From the NCBI GenBank assembly GCA_036346355.1, contig CM070580.1, forward strand, positions 31,640,874 to 31,704,873: 64,000 nucleotides of DNA, read 5' to 3'. Shown one piece after another: positions 11,226-22,700 of the stretch (positions are counted from its first letter, which is position 1; each line of letters begins with the position of its first letter). Made by a program: the position numbers and the translations under genes. A model generated the notes under the pieces. That model did no database searches. It had not been told where the DNA came from and was given only the letters and a program-made list of their open reading frames with translations. The DNA is from Rhipidocladum racemiflorum. Its lineage: Eukaryota; Streptophyta; Magnoliopsida; Poales; Poaceae.

Positions 11226-11617
11226 CTGATAGACATAGTTACATACAGTTATCAGCAGGAGTTTCCCCACCTGCCACCATGGATACTAATCTTAACAAAT
11301 TACAACATGACGTATACAGGACGATCGATCAAGAGAGAAATGAAACAAGAACCCGCGAGAAACGAAAAAAAGAAGATAACCAAAAACAAAAAAATAAATA
11401 AAGGAATTTGTACCCTCATCATTTTGCCTTTCCAATCAAGACCCGGCCAAGAAACAGCACCAATATAGTCCTCTTCTTATGCCCTTCCTTCAACTTTGTT
11501 GCACGCACAGATGCACTTGTTTTGATCATCTCTTTGCATGCATGCATGCATGCAAGAACTGAGCGACAAGCTAGCTCGTTATGCATGGTTAGGTGCTGCT
11601 CACTCCTCGAGCACCGG
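11226..11617. other. 3' flank of the GATL pseudogene
   Basis: No gene is visible. The stretch contains an A-rich tract (11360-11400) and a short (GCAT)n run at 11536-11553. It probably includes the former 3' untranslated region of the minus-strand GATL gene. Confidence 0.5.
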
Positions 11618-11784
11618 CTATGATAGCCAGTAGAGGTCGTAGGGCTCCCAGAGGTAGTCAACGGCGCACGGCCACCGCGTGCCGAGTCGAAGCCATGGCT
11701 TGCCCTTGCCGCTCCAGTGCAGAAGGCTGATGGGCCCCGGGTGCAGGCCCCGGCACCGCCCCTTGACGTTGTCGCCGCCGAGCC

Positions 11785-14700
11785 AGTGAGACCCCGGATT
11801 GGTTATCCGAAATCTCCTGTTTATTTCTGTACTAGTCCCAGATCAGTAGCTAGTACACACAGTCAGACAGTGATGAATCATTACTAAACAGAACAAAATA
11901 TTATAATAAACATAAAGTATCAGCCATATGGCTATTATTACATCACTCGGTCACATGACCAGAGTTCACGACAGCGGAAATAAAAACAACAAGAGATAAA
12001 ACCCATAAAACTCCACAGGCGACGACTAGGAACGCGCTCTTAGTTGTCTTGGCGTGTAACACCCCGGCATTTAATATGCCCGAATGCTACCAAACATAGG
12101 CTAAACATCAATTCTTACTAGGGACAAACGATTTCAGTCAAAAGACTACTTACTTTGTTTGCAGCATTTTAGTTTTAAAACTCATCCCAAATTCATAAGG
12201 AAACTTGACTCTCAAAATTGCAATGAGACAAACCCAAACTTGGTCATGCAAAGAAATTCTCTAAAACACTTTTCAATCTCAAAGACTCCCACAGGAGGGA
12301 ACCAACCGATCAAATAAACCTTTGCAAATAAAACCTTAACACCAAACCCCAATCTTTCACGAAACAAGGGTTTTTCAAGGATGATTTCTTAAACCAGTAA
12401 AATAACGAAATCAAACACCACGTACTACTACAAAGCCACAGAACTTCAGCCCGACGGCCAGTGTCCGCATAACTCTGCAATAACTCCTTTAACCTCGGAG
12501 AAAGACAAACACAGGAATAAATTGAATGCTTCTTCCCCATAAAGCAACCAACAAACTAGGCATCAAAACTGGAAAGGCAACCAAAGGAAGCGCAACACTA
12601 GACTCTTCTTCTTCGTCTTCACCCAAGGAAGACAAAGCCACAAACCGCCTGTGGACCAAACCGCGAAAATCCAAGACCAAACACTTTTCTTTTGATTTCA
12701 ACCGACTAAAAACAAAGAAGACCAACCAAAACCGACCGTCAGAACGGTGAAAAAACATCCGAAGGAAACCACCATCAACTCTTCTTTTTGACTCCAGTCA
12801 ACTACCCGATCTACGACAGAAAGGGTAAGCACTCTTCTCCTACAGGGGTTAATACTTCTTCGGTGATGGCGCTAATCGGCCACACCGTCAAACCTCACCC
12901 TTACTATGAACGAAAAGAGAGGTGACCGAAACCCTTCGGCACCACAACCCCACTTTTATCACCACAACAGGAACAATTCAATCATTTATCTCATAGACAT
13001 AGCAACATGCATTATCAAATGAAGCATTCAATATCAAAGCTTAAATACAACATTTAAGCGTAAGGAAACGATACCCATACCCTTCCTACTGTGCATCCAT
13101 GTGTGTCAAATTTTAGATTAGTTATACCACTTTTGCATGTTTTAATGTTGCTATCCTATGACAAAATTTTAGTAAAAAAACCTAAGCCATGTTTCTAAGT
13201 TATTCCACAACACATTTTAGTTGTACCCTATAGCATGACACTAAAAATACACATTCCAAAGACCTACAGCCCGCTCTGATACCAACTATTTAAAATAAAT
13301 TGAATACTAGCATTAACACTGCCCTTAACAACATCATTAACAATAAGTCTTATGTCTTCTCAATTGATATCAATACTAGCATTGAAGGGACACAACTGCA
13401 AACTTCCAAATATACTAGTAGTTTGCAACAACGTAAATAGCAACTCTAATCAACTTCCAAATTAAAGTCACTAGGCAACACGGTTAAATTCCTCTATTAC
13501 TCCATTAGATTAGAACATCTTTAAACAACCAGCAAAGTTTCTTTAACGGTAACAGCAGTCTACATCATCTTAGTCGTGCCTACGGTCAAAGGCAAAACAT
13601 TGTTTATTTTTAAAACCAAACCAAAGTCTACCAGTATGAAAGCATTCTTCGCTTTGCCTTTGACCGTAGGCACGACTATTCAAATAGTTTTAACTCTGCA
13701 GAGGTGTACAACTTTACCCACAAGACACGATATTCTCTTAGTGCCAAGTACTATTAACACACTTCCTTTGGTGTGTCGACAGAGATATCATGATAAGGCC
13801 TTTACAATGTATACGCCTAACCCAACCCACTCGCTGAGGTTTCACCGCTGTTAGGGTTCTATCTACCAAGTACAGAAGCCCCCTCTTGCGCCGTGTGGGG
13901 AGTACAACTTGCCTCTATCTGGCACCCACATTCCACCAACTGGCGAGTCTAAGTTAGATTTCTATAAATTATTCAGCCAGGTCGTACCCATTCTAGACAT
14001 ATGGTTGTACGGTAATGCTTAGAATGAGAACAATCATAAGCGTTGGTCCTTAATTGACTTGGGGCGGTACTTGCACAATAAAAACTAGTGCTCTTTCTGC
14101 ACCCACCCGACATTCCGTTCCGCCCAAGTCCAAACCATTTTTTATTTTATTTTTATTTTCCAAAGACAGTAGTAAATACTTTACGATAATTCTCAAATCA
14201 CACTTTAAAACACAACTTTGATAAAATCCCACCCATGGGCCATTTCAGTTAACTTTGCAACTAAGCACAACTACCGTACTAATCATCAAATGTCATAGTA
14301 TAAATTAGGCATGATATAACAATGTATCGTAGGGTTACAATTAAATATGGATATCAATAATCAAGGAGGTGATAGCAATTCGGAATAACTAACAGTCAAT
14401 ATTTGACATACGATGTTAAACATAGCAATGCACGTTATAAAACCTTGTAAATCATTTTGCAAACATGGGATCAAAATGCGTCAAGAAGACTTGCCTTCAG
14501 TCATAACGAATGTGTAGGGATCTTGAGGGTCAGCGACGGCGTCGGCGGTTCCGGCAAATTCTTCGGCTACGCGCAAAACGATACAACCAAAATAAATAAA
14601 ATCTAAAAATTATAAAAATTATACTGGCAGGAATATCTTGAATTTAGATGAATTTAGAAATTTGAATGGATCAAATCGGAGTTCGGACGGAAAAGATATG

Positions 14701-16501
14701 AGCGTTTGAATTCTGAAAATTCTGGAAAATGGGAAATGAAAGAATATTCCAGGAATCTTTATTTTTGGGCTGATTTACTGATTTCCCCTCACTCATTGAC
14801 ATGTGGGGTCCCCTTGTCATACTCTAGGGGCTTCTTCCCCAAATGCAAGAAACAGAGGAAGCCATGGGGCCTCCTATGCGCTCGGTGGCGCCGGCAAGGT
14901 GGAGCCCGGCGGCGGCCGGCGGGTGGGGAAACGGAAGGAAGAAGCGGCAGCGGAGGGTGGCGATGGCGGGCGAGGCGTCAGCAAGAAGCGGCTGCGGCTC
15001 GCAGATGGTTGCGCTTCGAGGTGCGCGACTGCCGGAGGAGGGGCGAACAGGCGGGCGAGGAGCCGAGCAAACACGCGTGACCATGAGGTAGGCGGTGGCC
15101 GTCGGCCGGCTGGGAAGGACCGAGGCGGCGACGCATCGTGAGCTCGGCCGGCGACAAGCGGCCGGCGACGCCGGCTTCGAACCTGGCGGCGGCCGAGGAT
15201 GGGGAGAAGAGCGGCGCAGCGTGGGGAAGCCAGTGCGCATGGCGGCCGGCAACGGGGAAGCCGGTGGCGGCCGGCCATGGGGCATGCCGACGGCGCCTAA
15301 ACAACCTGTTGGCATCCGAAATAGAAATCCCCCAAAACGATAAAATTTCACGAAACAAAGGAAGCACGACGTAGGGCTCGACAACACGAACCTAGAGATG
15401 TCTCCGGATTTTGGAGGAGATCAACGGTTTGCAAGAAATTGACGAAGAATGGACTTCCAACGGCCCTCTTCAAACTCAAAATTCGTCACGACCCTGCAAC
15501 GAAATGCAAAATTTGTTGAGGGCTTTTACTCGTGGCGATGACGCACACGCCGTGATGCAGACAGTGTTCCGATTGGCTTACCGAATCAAAAGTTGCCGCG
15601 ACGGTGTCGGTGAACGACGTCCGGCGACGGTTTTTGCTTTGTTCTGGCGAAGTGGAGTGAGGTGGCTGCGAATGGAGGTGAGCACTGGGTAGAGGGCTCC
15701 GAGACGAAGATTTGAGAAGTGGAACCACACTGATTCGTGGAGAAACGGCCAAGATATGGAGGAAAGAGTGTATTTCGGTTTTTGGCTTAATGGAACCGTT
15801 TCCGATGAGATTAAGGGCTAATGAACGTGGGGAATGGAAACTCCTCGTCTCCCTCTTTGTAACGGTTCAAACGGATCGTGATTTGGTGGAGAAATGCATG
15901 AGTTATGGGAATTTGAAGAGGAGACGCCATGCACGGAAGGAAACGGCTGCTTCTCTGGAACTGATCGCTCCCATGAGGAAGATGAACAGTGAACGCCTAG
16001 GTGGCAGCTCCTCATTAGCCGGAAGTAAGTGAGAGACAATCGCGCGCGAGATAAAATAGCAAAAAGGGTCTAAAAATCCCGAAAAAATTTCTAAAAATAC
16101 TAGGGAATATTTGGAACCCAATAAAATTGGTTTCACTGAATTTGGATGAGTTTTGGGATTTAGACAATTTCGGGACGAATAAATGGCATTTGAGGAAAGG
16201 GCGCGAGAGATAAAATACCAAAAGGATTCTAAAAATCTTGGAAAAATTTCCAAAATCATTTTAGAATATTTGGAACCTAATGCAATAGGTTTCCAGACTT
16301 TTGGAGGATTTTGGAACTCGGGCGGAATTTCGGGTATGGACCGGAATTCGGAACTTCGATTTTTCAGACAATGGAAGATTGAACTCCAATTTTGAAAAGA
16401 TAAGGATGCCAGGTTAGTTTAAACATTGAGGAAGAATTGAATTTTGAATTTAATTAGTTTAAATTAGATTTTAGCTGAAGACCAAGATTGGGGATGTTAC
16501 A
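11785..16501 (-). mobile_element. LTR-derived insertion in the GATL gene (solo LTR or rearranged LTR element, itself interrupted)
   Basis: GAGCC is duplicated on both sides (11780-11784 and 16502-16506). On the minus strand the insertion begins TGTAACATCCCC at 16501 and ends GGGGTCTCA at 11787, plus two extra bases. The last 270 bp resemble the 3' end of the LTR at 46807-48974 (shared TGTGTGTACTAGC and GACTAGTACAGAA). Around 13700-13870 it matches that LTR too (CTCTGCAGAGGTGTACAACTTTACCCACAAG region). Inside is a primer-binding-like GCTCTGATACCA (13276-13287, minus-strand TGGTATCAGAGC) and a second terminus-like TGTAACACCCCGG (12057). No gag or pol is recognisable, so nested insertions or rearrangement are likely. 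The GC-rich open frames at 14800-15390 show no domain. Confidence 0.75.
13571..13678. repeat. 108-bp palindromic insert with perfect 26-bp inverted ends
   Basis: TAGTCGTGCCTACGGTCAAA plus GGCAAA at 13571-13596 is repeated exactly in inverse at 13653-13678. The related LTR at 46807-48974 carries only one corresponding motif (around 48360), so this is either a small foldback insertion or a local inverted duplication inside the LTR. Confidence 0.8.
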
Positions 16502-17370
16502 GAGCCCGTGCTGGTTCCGCCGGTGGTCCACGGCATGGATGTCACTGGCGAGCACCAGTAGGAACGGCGGCAGTGAGCCGAGGTGGTAGATCCTCTTTTG
16601 CTTCTGCACCGCCATCCACTGCTCCACCAGCCGCGTGTACCTGCCGGCACGCCACTTGTCCACGTCCATCACCATCACGCCGGTGTTGAAGTAGCACGGC
16701 CACCGGCCGCGGAACGTGCTGTTGAGCGCGGGGTCCGACCAGAAGGCGTCCGTGAAATAGTTGGTGAAGGTGACGTGGCAGTACTCCGGCATGCCCACCA
16801 CGTGGCCGCCGAGGTCGACGGAGGCTAGGGCGCGGATGTCGTCGATGACAATGACGTCGGAATCGAGGTAGATCACCTGGCGCACATCGTGGGGCAGCGT
16901 GTCAGCGAGTAGATGCGCGTGTAGTTGAGCGGCTGGTCGAGCGCGTGGCGGATGAACCGGGAGATGTGGCCGCGGACGCGCGACTGGTCGAAGCGGTACA
17001 CGCGGAGGTCGAGGTAGGGGAAGGTGGCGCGCAGCGCGGTTGCGAGGTTGGCGTCCATCCCGACGGTGAGGACGTGGAACGCGACGCTCTCGGGGCATGC
17101 TGTGTGCTGAAGGATGGAGAGCACGCCAGCCATGGTGCCACAGAGGTAGTTGGCATCCAGCATCATGGCGAAGTCCACCCGCCCACCGGCCGCATACTCA
17201 TGGCTGTTGCGGAAGGCTGGGGTCTCTCGGAACGTGGGGATGTTCTCGGACGGCCGCCGGATCATCATAGCGTCAACGCGGATGCTGGCAACCACGGTGA
17301 CCGCGTGGCCGCCGCCGTCGCCGAGCAGGACAAGGAGGCCAGTGACAATGACGCAGCCAGGATGCGGCAT

Positions 17371-17749
17371 TGTGTGTGGCCGGCCAGAGCGCGCGGGCGA
17401 GGCAATTCAAGTACTGGAGGGTGGCCGAGTGGGGTCGCCGGCAAGGCAAGCCGGTGGCGACAACAGCGGTCGAAAGAGACGGTGGCCACCCTGGTCCTTG
17501 GCAATGGTAGGGGAGGGGGTTTAGGAAGGGAGGGGGGCCACCATGGAAATGGTGGGGAAAGGGAAGTGGAGGCGCGAAGGGATAAAGATGGTGGCAATGG
17601 AGTGGTGATGGGTAGGGGTGGAGAGCTAGGAGATGAGAAGGTAGGCAGGAGAAGAAGGTGGTGGCAAGAATACTTGCCGATGGCTGCTTTGTGTGCTACC
17701 TATAATTGGATCATCTCATCTTATTGCATTTTGTGCTTCATGGTATTTC

Positions 17750-17789
<40 letters not shown>

Positions 17790-18168
17790 GGGTTGGCTTT
17801 GAGTTGACTCCAATTAAATTAATGGCTATGCCATGCCAAATTACCCTACTGGCTCCTGTCCAAGAAGGTTGATTAGAAGGAGGACGAAGAATAGCTGCGT
17901 AGAGAGACAAGAGGACGAAGGGAATCTAAGAAAGTTCTTCCTGGTTGGTTTTGTGCTTTGCGTCTTGACACGGCTATAAGAGGCTCCACACCATGCGTCA
18001 ATGCATGTGTGCGTGCAAAGAGCGCCAGCATGAGCAGTCCCCCAGTCGGGGCCCAAGTTCCTGATCATTTGGTGCCCGTTGTCACTATTCATCGATTCCG
18101 AGGTTGTCGGAACGGAGAAACAAGCATAAATACGGAGTATTCACTAATTCACATGATACCTCCCTTAA
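17371..18168. other. GATL 5' flank with (AG)n microsatellite
   Basis: Former promoter region of the minus-strand GATL gene. A perfect AG dinucleotide run of about 35 bp lies at 17752-17786. Long open frames on the plus strand across 16945-17802 are antisense to the GATL gene and are rejected. Confidence 0.6.
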
Positions 18169-18171
18169 TAA

Positions 18172-18844
18172 GAGCATGTTTGGATCCATTAGCACTAATA
18201 GTAAGCTGGCTAATTATTACATGGGGGTTAACTATTAGCTGGCTAATTATTAGCTGGGGCTATTTGGATGTACTAGCTAATAGATGGCTGGAAATTTAGT
18301 TGCGAGTGAAAATGTCCATTGTACCATTGCATTAATTAGCTAATGGGTGAAGCCGTGCACAATGAGAAAGGGCCTGTGGCGGAGGGGCAAATTAGTCTTT
18401 TAACCATCTATTAGCTGAAATTAGCAAGGGAGAACCAGCTAATGAGATACTCCCTCCATCCTGAAAAAGAAGTCGTTTTAGAGTTGTCCTAAGTCAAAGT
18501 TTTAGAACTTTATCTACAAATAACTTTTAAACCATTTGGATTGAACACATAAAAGTTACATAAATAGATTTGTCAAAAAAAGAGCTTTCAAATATTATAA
18601 TTTCAATGCATTTTATAAATAAAATGCAATAATTTTTAATGGTCAAAGTTGTATTTTGGAGACCGTGTCGATGTCCAAAACGACTTCTTTTTCAGGATGG
18701 AGGGAGTAGCTATTAGCTGGGTTGTTGGCTAGCTATTAGCTAGGTTGTTGGCTAACTATTAGCTGGGCTTTAGCTGGAATGTTTGGATTCATTTCAGCTA
18801 ATTTTAGCAGCTAACTGTTAGTGCTAATAGATCCAAACATGGCC
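18172..18844. mobile_element. Tourist-like (PIF/Harbinger) MITE, host of a nested Stowaway-like MITE
   Basis: Terminal inverted repeats: the left starts GAGCATGTTTGGATCCATTA, and the right read inversely starts GGCCATGTTTGGATCTATTA. Both continue into AGCACTAA. The flanking TAA (18169-18171 and 18845-18847) is the 3-bp duplication of this superfamily. The interior has repeated TATTAGCTGG motifs and the nested element at 18450-18706. Without that insertion the MITE is about 414 bp. Confidence 0.85.
18450..18706. mobile_element. Stowaway-like (Tc1/mariner) MITE nested in the Tourist-like MITE
   Basis: Inverted ends CTCCCTCCATCCTGAAAAAG / CTTTTTCAGGATGGAGGGAG extend into GAAGTCGTTTT / AAAACGACTTC. 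TA dinucleotides flank both sides (18448-18449, 18707-18708). The 257-bp length and CTCCCTCC end are typical of grass Stowaway elements. Confidence 0.92.
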
Positions 18845-18847
18845 TAA

Positions 18848-19007
18848 GTGAACTCTATGTCTCCAGGATTGTTAGAAATTAATTAGGGCTAGCCAAGTGC
18901 CTGCGCGGAGGCAAATTTTTTTTTAACCAAATAGTGTTTTAAAAAATAAATTGCACTTTTTAGTTGTCACGGAGAGGGAGGGTTTTAAAATTGCACTTTT
19001 TAGTTGT

Positions 19008-19048
<41 letters not shown>

Positions 19049-19255
19049 CAATGGTCCAGTCAGAGGGAGCAGATGTGAGCCTAAACAGAGATACAGTTAG
19101 TTTCTTTTTTATCTTATGACCCATATATAGGTAGTTGCTTTTCTTAAAGAGGAAAAGAAGAATGGATGATCACTACCAATTCGTATTTATATATTAGTAA
19201 AGATTTATAGTACTGTTACATCGAAATTGCTATTGTATTAAATACCTTTGCATCG
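18848..19255. repeat. Intergenic with a short tandem duplication and (GA)n microsatellite
   Basis: AATTGCACTTTTTAGTTGTC followed by ACGGAGAG occurs twice (about 18950 and 18990), running into a GA dinucleotide run at 19012-19044. No gene is seen. Confidence 0.75.
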
Positions 19256-19289
19256 AAAATTCCACTACTACGGAAAGGGCTTTTAGTAC

Positions 19290-19525
19290 CAGTTTAAAAG
19301 AGCCTTTAGTACCGGTTTTTGAACCGGTACAGGCCATCCGGGACTGATGCTCAAGGGCATCAGTCCCGGTTTTTCACCCTGATCGATAGAGTATCGATGC
19401 GGTTGGTAGTCACACGTGGCAGCGCATCGTGAGACCCGATGGACCTTATCGATCAGGTTGGTGTCTCCAACCGGTTACGATGAGGTTCTCATCAAGATCT
19501 GCTGTTTTATCTAACCGGTACTGAT
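19290..19525. repeat. CACTA-2 left subterminal repeats
   Basis: Repeated TTAGTACCGGTTTTTGAACC, GGTTGGTGTCTCCAACCGGT and TAACCGGTACTGATGGG motifs are present. They are shorter and fewer than in the right-end array. Confidence 0.8.
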
Positions 19526-19785
19526 GGGTTGTATATAATATATATGTAAATATGTGTGTGTCCAATACTGGCTATTATATATAATATACTACAATATATA
19601 TAATCAAATCACGGTGACTTCATGTGTGTGTTAAATCACAACGAATTAAAACACATATAATCAATCATGCACATTTGCCTGATAATAAAATCACTGTACA
19701 TTCATTAACAAATTTAATTACATATAATGTACTACAATATGCACACAACTTTAATTACAACTCCAAAGATTTCTTTTCCTTCTGC

Positions 19786-22700
19786 TCATTGGGATTTTTT
19801 ACGTGCATCGCTCTTGCTAGCCGTGAGATGTCGAGAATGACAGTTCACTGTCCTTATCGAAGGGCCCCACCTATTAAAATTTGGTTCGTGGAACTCGCCT
19901 TTTGGATTTACAACCTCATCGTAAATGAAGCCAACGAAGTTGTTCTTGAATTGCTCTCACTCGCGCGGCGAGTTCCGAACCTTGTTCCGCCAAATATTGA
20001 GGCACTGCCGTTAAGTCATTAACAAATCAATCCTTGAATTTGTACAAGATGTAAGGAGTAATATACATCGTTAAAGGTAGTAATTATATTTACTCACCCC
20101 TTGTCGCCTTTTAGCATGCGGTCAATGGCTCCGGTTTGGGTGTGCAAAAACTCACATACGTAGTAACCGCATAAATTGTTGCCCGCCGATCGACTCAAGA
20201 TCTGCGGTTGAAAAAGTTGAAAGCGTGAAATGAATGCAAGGAAATTAACTTAACTAACCAAAAGCTAGCTTTATGATATACGTACTTGAGAGGTCGTTGT
20301 AATTTGAATTTCTCCTTGAATGCGCCCCTATTTTTAGCACTAAACTGCATGAATGCACTACACATGTGATTACCAATTGTACATGATTAGAATTTGTTTC
20401 AAATGAAAGGAAATAGAAGTAATACAATAATGAAAGGAACAAGAATTAATACCGGTCGAGCAAATCGATGAAGGTTTGATACGCTTGAACTGGTTTCCTT
20501 CTCGAGTCCATAATTGTGATCCGACTATGATCTAGCTCGATCATAATAAGAATCCAGTGAAAATCGTACATATGTCAACATAGATAACTAATTAGTTCTA
20601 ACATAGTGTTATGAAAAAGGAGTAGAACAAGGCGGTACGAAAACACATACTCATGTGCGTAGGGTAGATATATCCTTGACTTATATTGATGTCCCATTAG
20701 CGCATTGTATACGTTAGTCTGTGTTTCGCTTGGGCTGTATCTAACGGTTGTCTCGTTGATAACTAATGGGTCCATGAATCCTATGTCAAAAATTTGATCC
20801 CTTCGGCATCTTTGTATCTCCATGCTACACAAGAAGAAATTAGTTAGGCTTGCAAGGTCCGTACTCTACAAGGGCACGCACGATGGTTTTTTTGTAAATA
20901 AGACACTTACAGAGTCCAGCAACCCACCAAGGACGCGCTGAGGGCGTCTGTCTGGTATAGATCATACATGACGTGCCATTCCATAAAAAATTCACCGTCA
21001 CCGTGAAAAAAATCTTGATCCTTGTACCTAACAGCAAACAACTGTAGACCATGCTTGATCGCGTCCAAGTACCATTCATGGAATTGCCGCATCTTTGTCG
21101 TTAGGTGGAGCAGCTCCTCACGCCTGACCAATGATCCACCCAATGTAAATGGCCATCTTACTTGGGCATACTCAATTTCTGTTGTGCCTAATATTTGACT
21201 TGGGTCAAGCCCAGTTTCATCAAAGAATTGTAGCATCGCCTTAGCCTTCTCCTTCTCCTTCTCCTCAGCTGTCAACTTCTTGTGGCATTCCTTTCGCAAT
21301 GTGCGCTCGTAGTTTGATTGGCGAGGTATTTCTTTTTGATCCTTCAAATTTGTAATAGTAGTCAAGCCTTTGTGAAATTCTTTCGTGCCAGGTTGAACCT
21401 TCTTCTTTGGTGACTTGGGTCTAAAAAATTCAGTTACCTCACCTTGTACAATCTTATTGGTCTCCTCGTCGGTCATATCGTACGCCAGCTTCGAAAGTGG
21501 ACGCAACTTCTTGGATTGGGTGGAGGACCTCGTCTTCTTGGGAGCTGCTGGCTGAGCTGGCTTGTTTCCTTTGGTCGGCGCCTTCTTGGGAGGAGACGGT
21601 CTTCTTGTGGGGCTTAAGTGCACGGGAGGGGGTGTAGAAGTCGGCGCCTTCTTGGGAGGAGACGGGCTTCTCGTAGGGCATATGTGCGCGGGAGGTGGTG
21701 TAGGAGTCGGCGCCTTCTTGGGAGGAGATGGGCTTCTCCTAGGGCTTATGTGCGCGGGAGGTGGTGTAGGAGTCGGGCTTCTTCTTGGGCTTGGGTGTGC
21801 GGGAAGTGGTGTAGGAGTCGGGCTTCTTTGCAGAGAGGACACATCCATGTTATCTGGAAAAATTATGTGCCGTTTGCGCCATAGGATGAAAGTGTGTACC
21901 GCCTCTCCTAGCTTCGTACTCCCGTCACCTCCGGGAATTTCGAGCTCAAGGTCCTCGTACCCTGGGCAAACCTCCTCCACCGAGACCTTGGAGTAGTTTG
22001 ACGGTATCTGTTGGCCATGGATGAGCTGCCCTGGCTCCACTGGGTGAACCATGCCATGCGTCGCCTTCAAGGAGAGGTTTCGCGCCCCGACATGCAGCTC
22101 ACAAGGTGTCTGCAGCCTGATGTCATCTACGGATACCCGCCCAAGTCCGCCGGCAGCCACCGGAGCGCAGCCGCTCCGCCGCTGGTGGGGCCGATGATGT
22201 TAGGATTGCCGGGAGGTTCTGGCACGTCTCATTGTTGGCTCTGGGCTAACTGTTCCTCTATCTCGAGTCATCGTTCTTCAAGTGCACTAAGTTGTTGTGC
22301 ATGTCGAGCCTTGCTTCTCATCCGACTCCTATAGGTCTCGGCGTCCTGAGCGAAACCAACCTTCCACGGGACGACGCCAACGCCTCGTGTACGTCCAGGG
22401 TGCTCCGGGTTTTGTAGAGCCCTTGGTCGCTCATCATTCTCCCTGTTTGGCACGGTTACCTTGGGAAGTCTCCTCGATGGATCGCACAAGCCTTCCGCCA
22501 CATCTCTCAAAGACCTCCCTAAACACCGCATTGCCGTTATCATCGAGGCCACCACTGTGAGCATAGAACCAATGCTTTGCTCTATCAGGCCATTCCATTG
22601 TTGCGAGTGTGACACCCTTTGCTAGCAGGTCATGCTCCCTCTTCTCCCATTTGGGTATTGCTTGGCAGTAACCACCAGGGCCGAGTTAGTGGTGGTAATT

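Larger units (their letters stand above)
11618..17370 (-). pseudogene. GATL-type galacturonosyltransferase-like gene (GT8), broken by a frameshift and an LTR insertion
   Basis: On the minus strand the ATG at 17368-17370 opens a frame with a hydrophobic N-terminus and RETPAFRNSHEY, VDFAMMLDANYLCGTMAGVL, LQHTACPESVAFHVL and FPYLDLRVYRFD. Near 16905-16912 one base appears to be missing, and the protein continues one frame over: DTLPHDVRQVIYLDSDVIVI (the DSD metal/UDP-sugar motif), then GMPEYCHVTFTNYFTDAFW, YFNTGVMVMDVDKWRAG and DIHAVDHR. An LTR-derived insertion (11785-16501) splits the NQHGL / GGDN junction. The C-terminus, GGDNVKGRCRGLHPGP to DLYWLS, resumes at 11784 and stops at 11618-11620. 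The summed length, about 340 residues, fits the intronless GATL family (Golgi GT8 enzymes tied to pectin synthesis). It is a pseudogene on this assembly; the missing base could be a sequencing error, but the insertion cannot. Confidence 0.9.

Noticed and set aside
13276..13287. GCTCTGATACCA as proof of a complete LTR retrotransposon in the GATL gene
   Set aside because: It matches a Met-tRNA primer-binding site, but no flanking LTR end (CA) precedes it and no gag or pol follows, so only a rearranged derivative is claimed.
14800..15390. Several overlapping GC-rich frames on both strands
   Set aside because: They lie in the LTR-derived insertion, have no domain, and six-frame openness follows from composition.
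16945..17802. 285-residue plus-strand frame
   Set aside because: Antisense to the GATL gene, where the minus strand encodes a recognisable GT8 protein.
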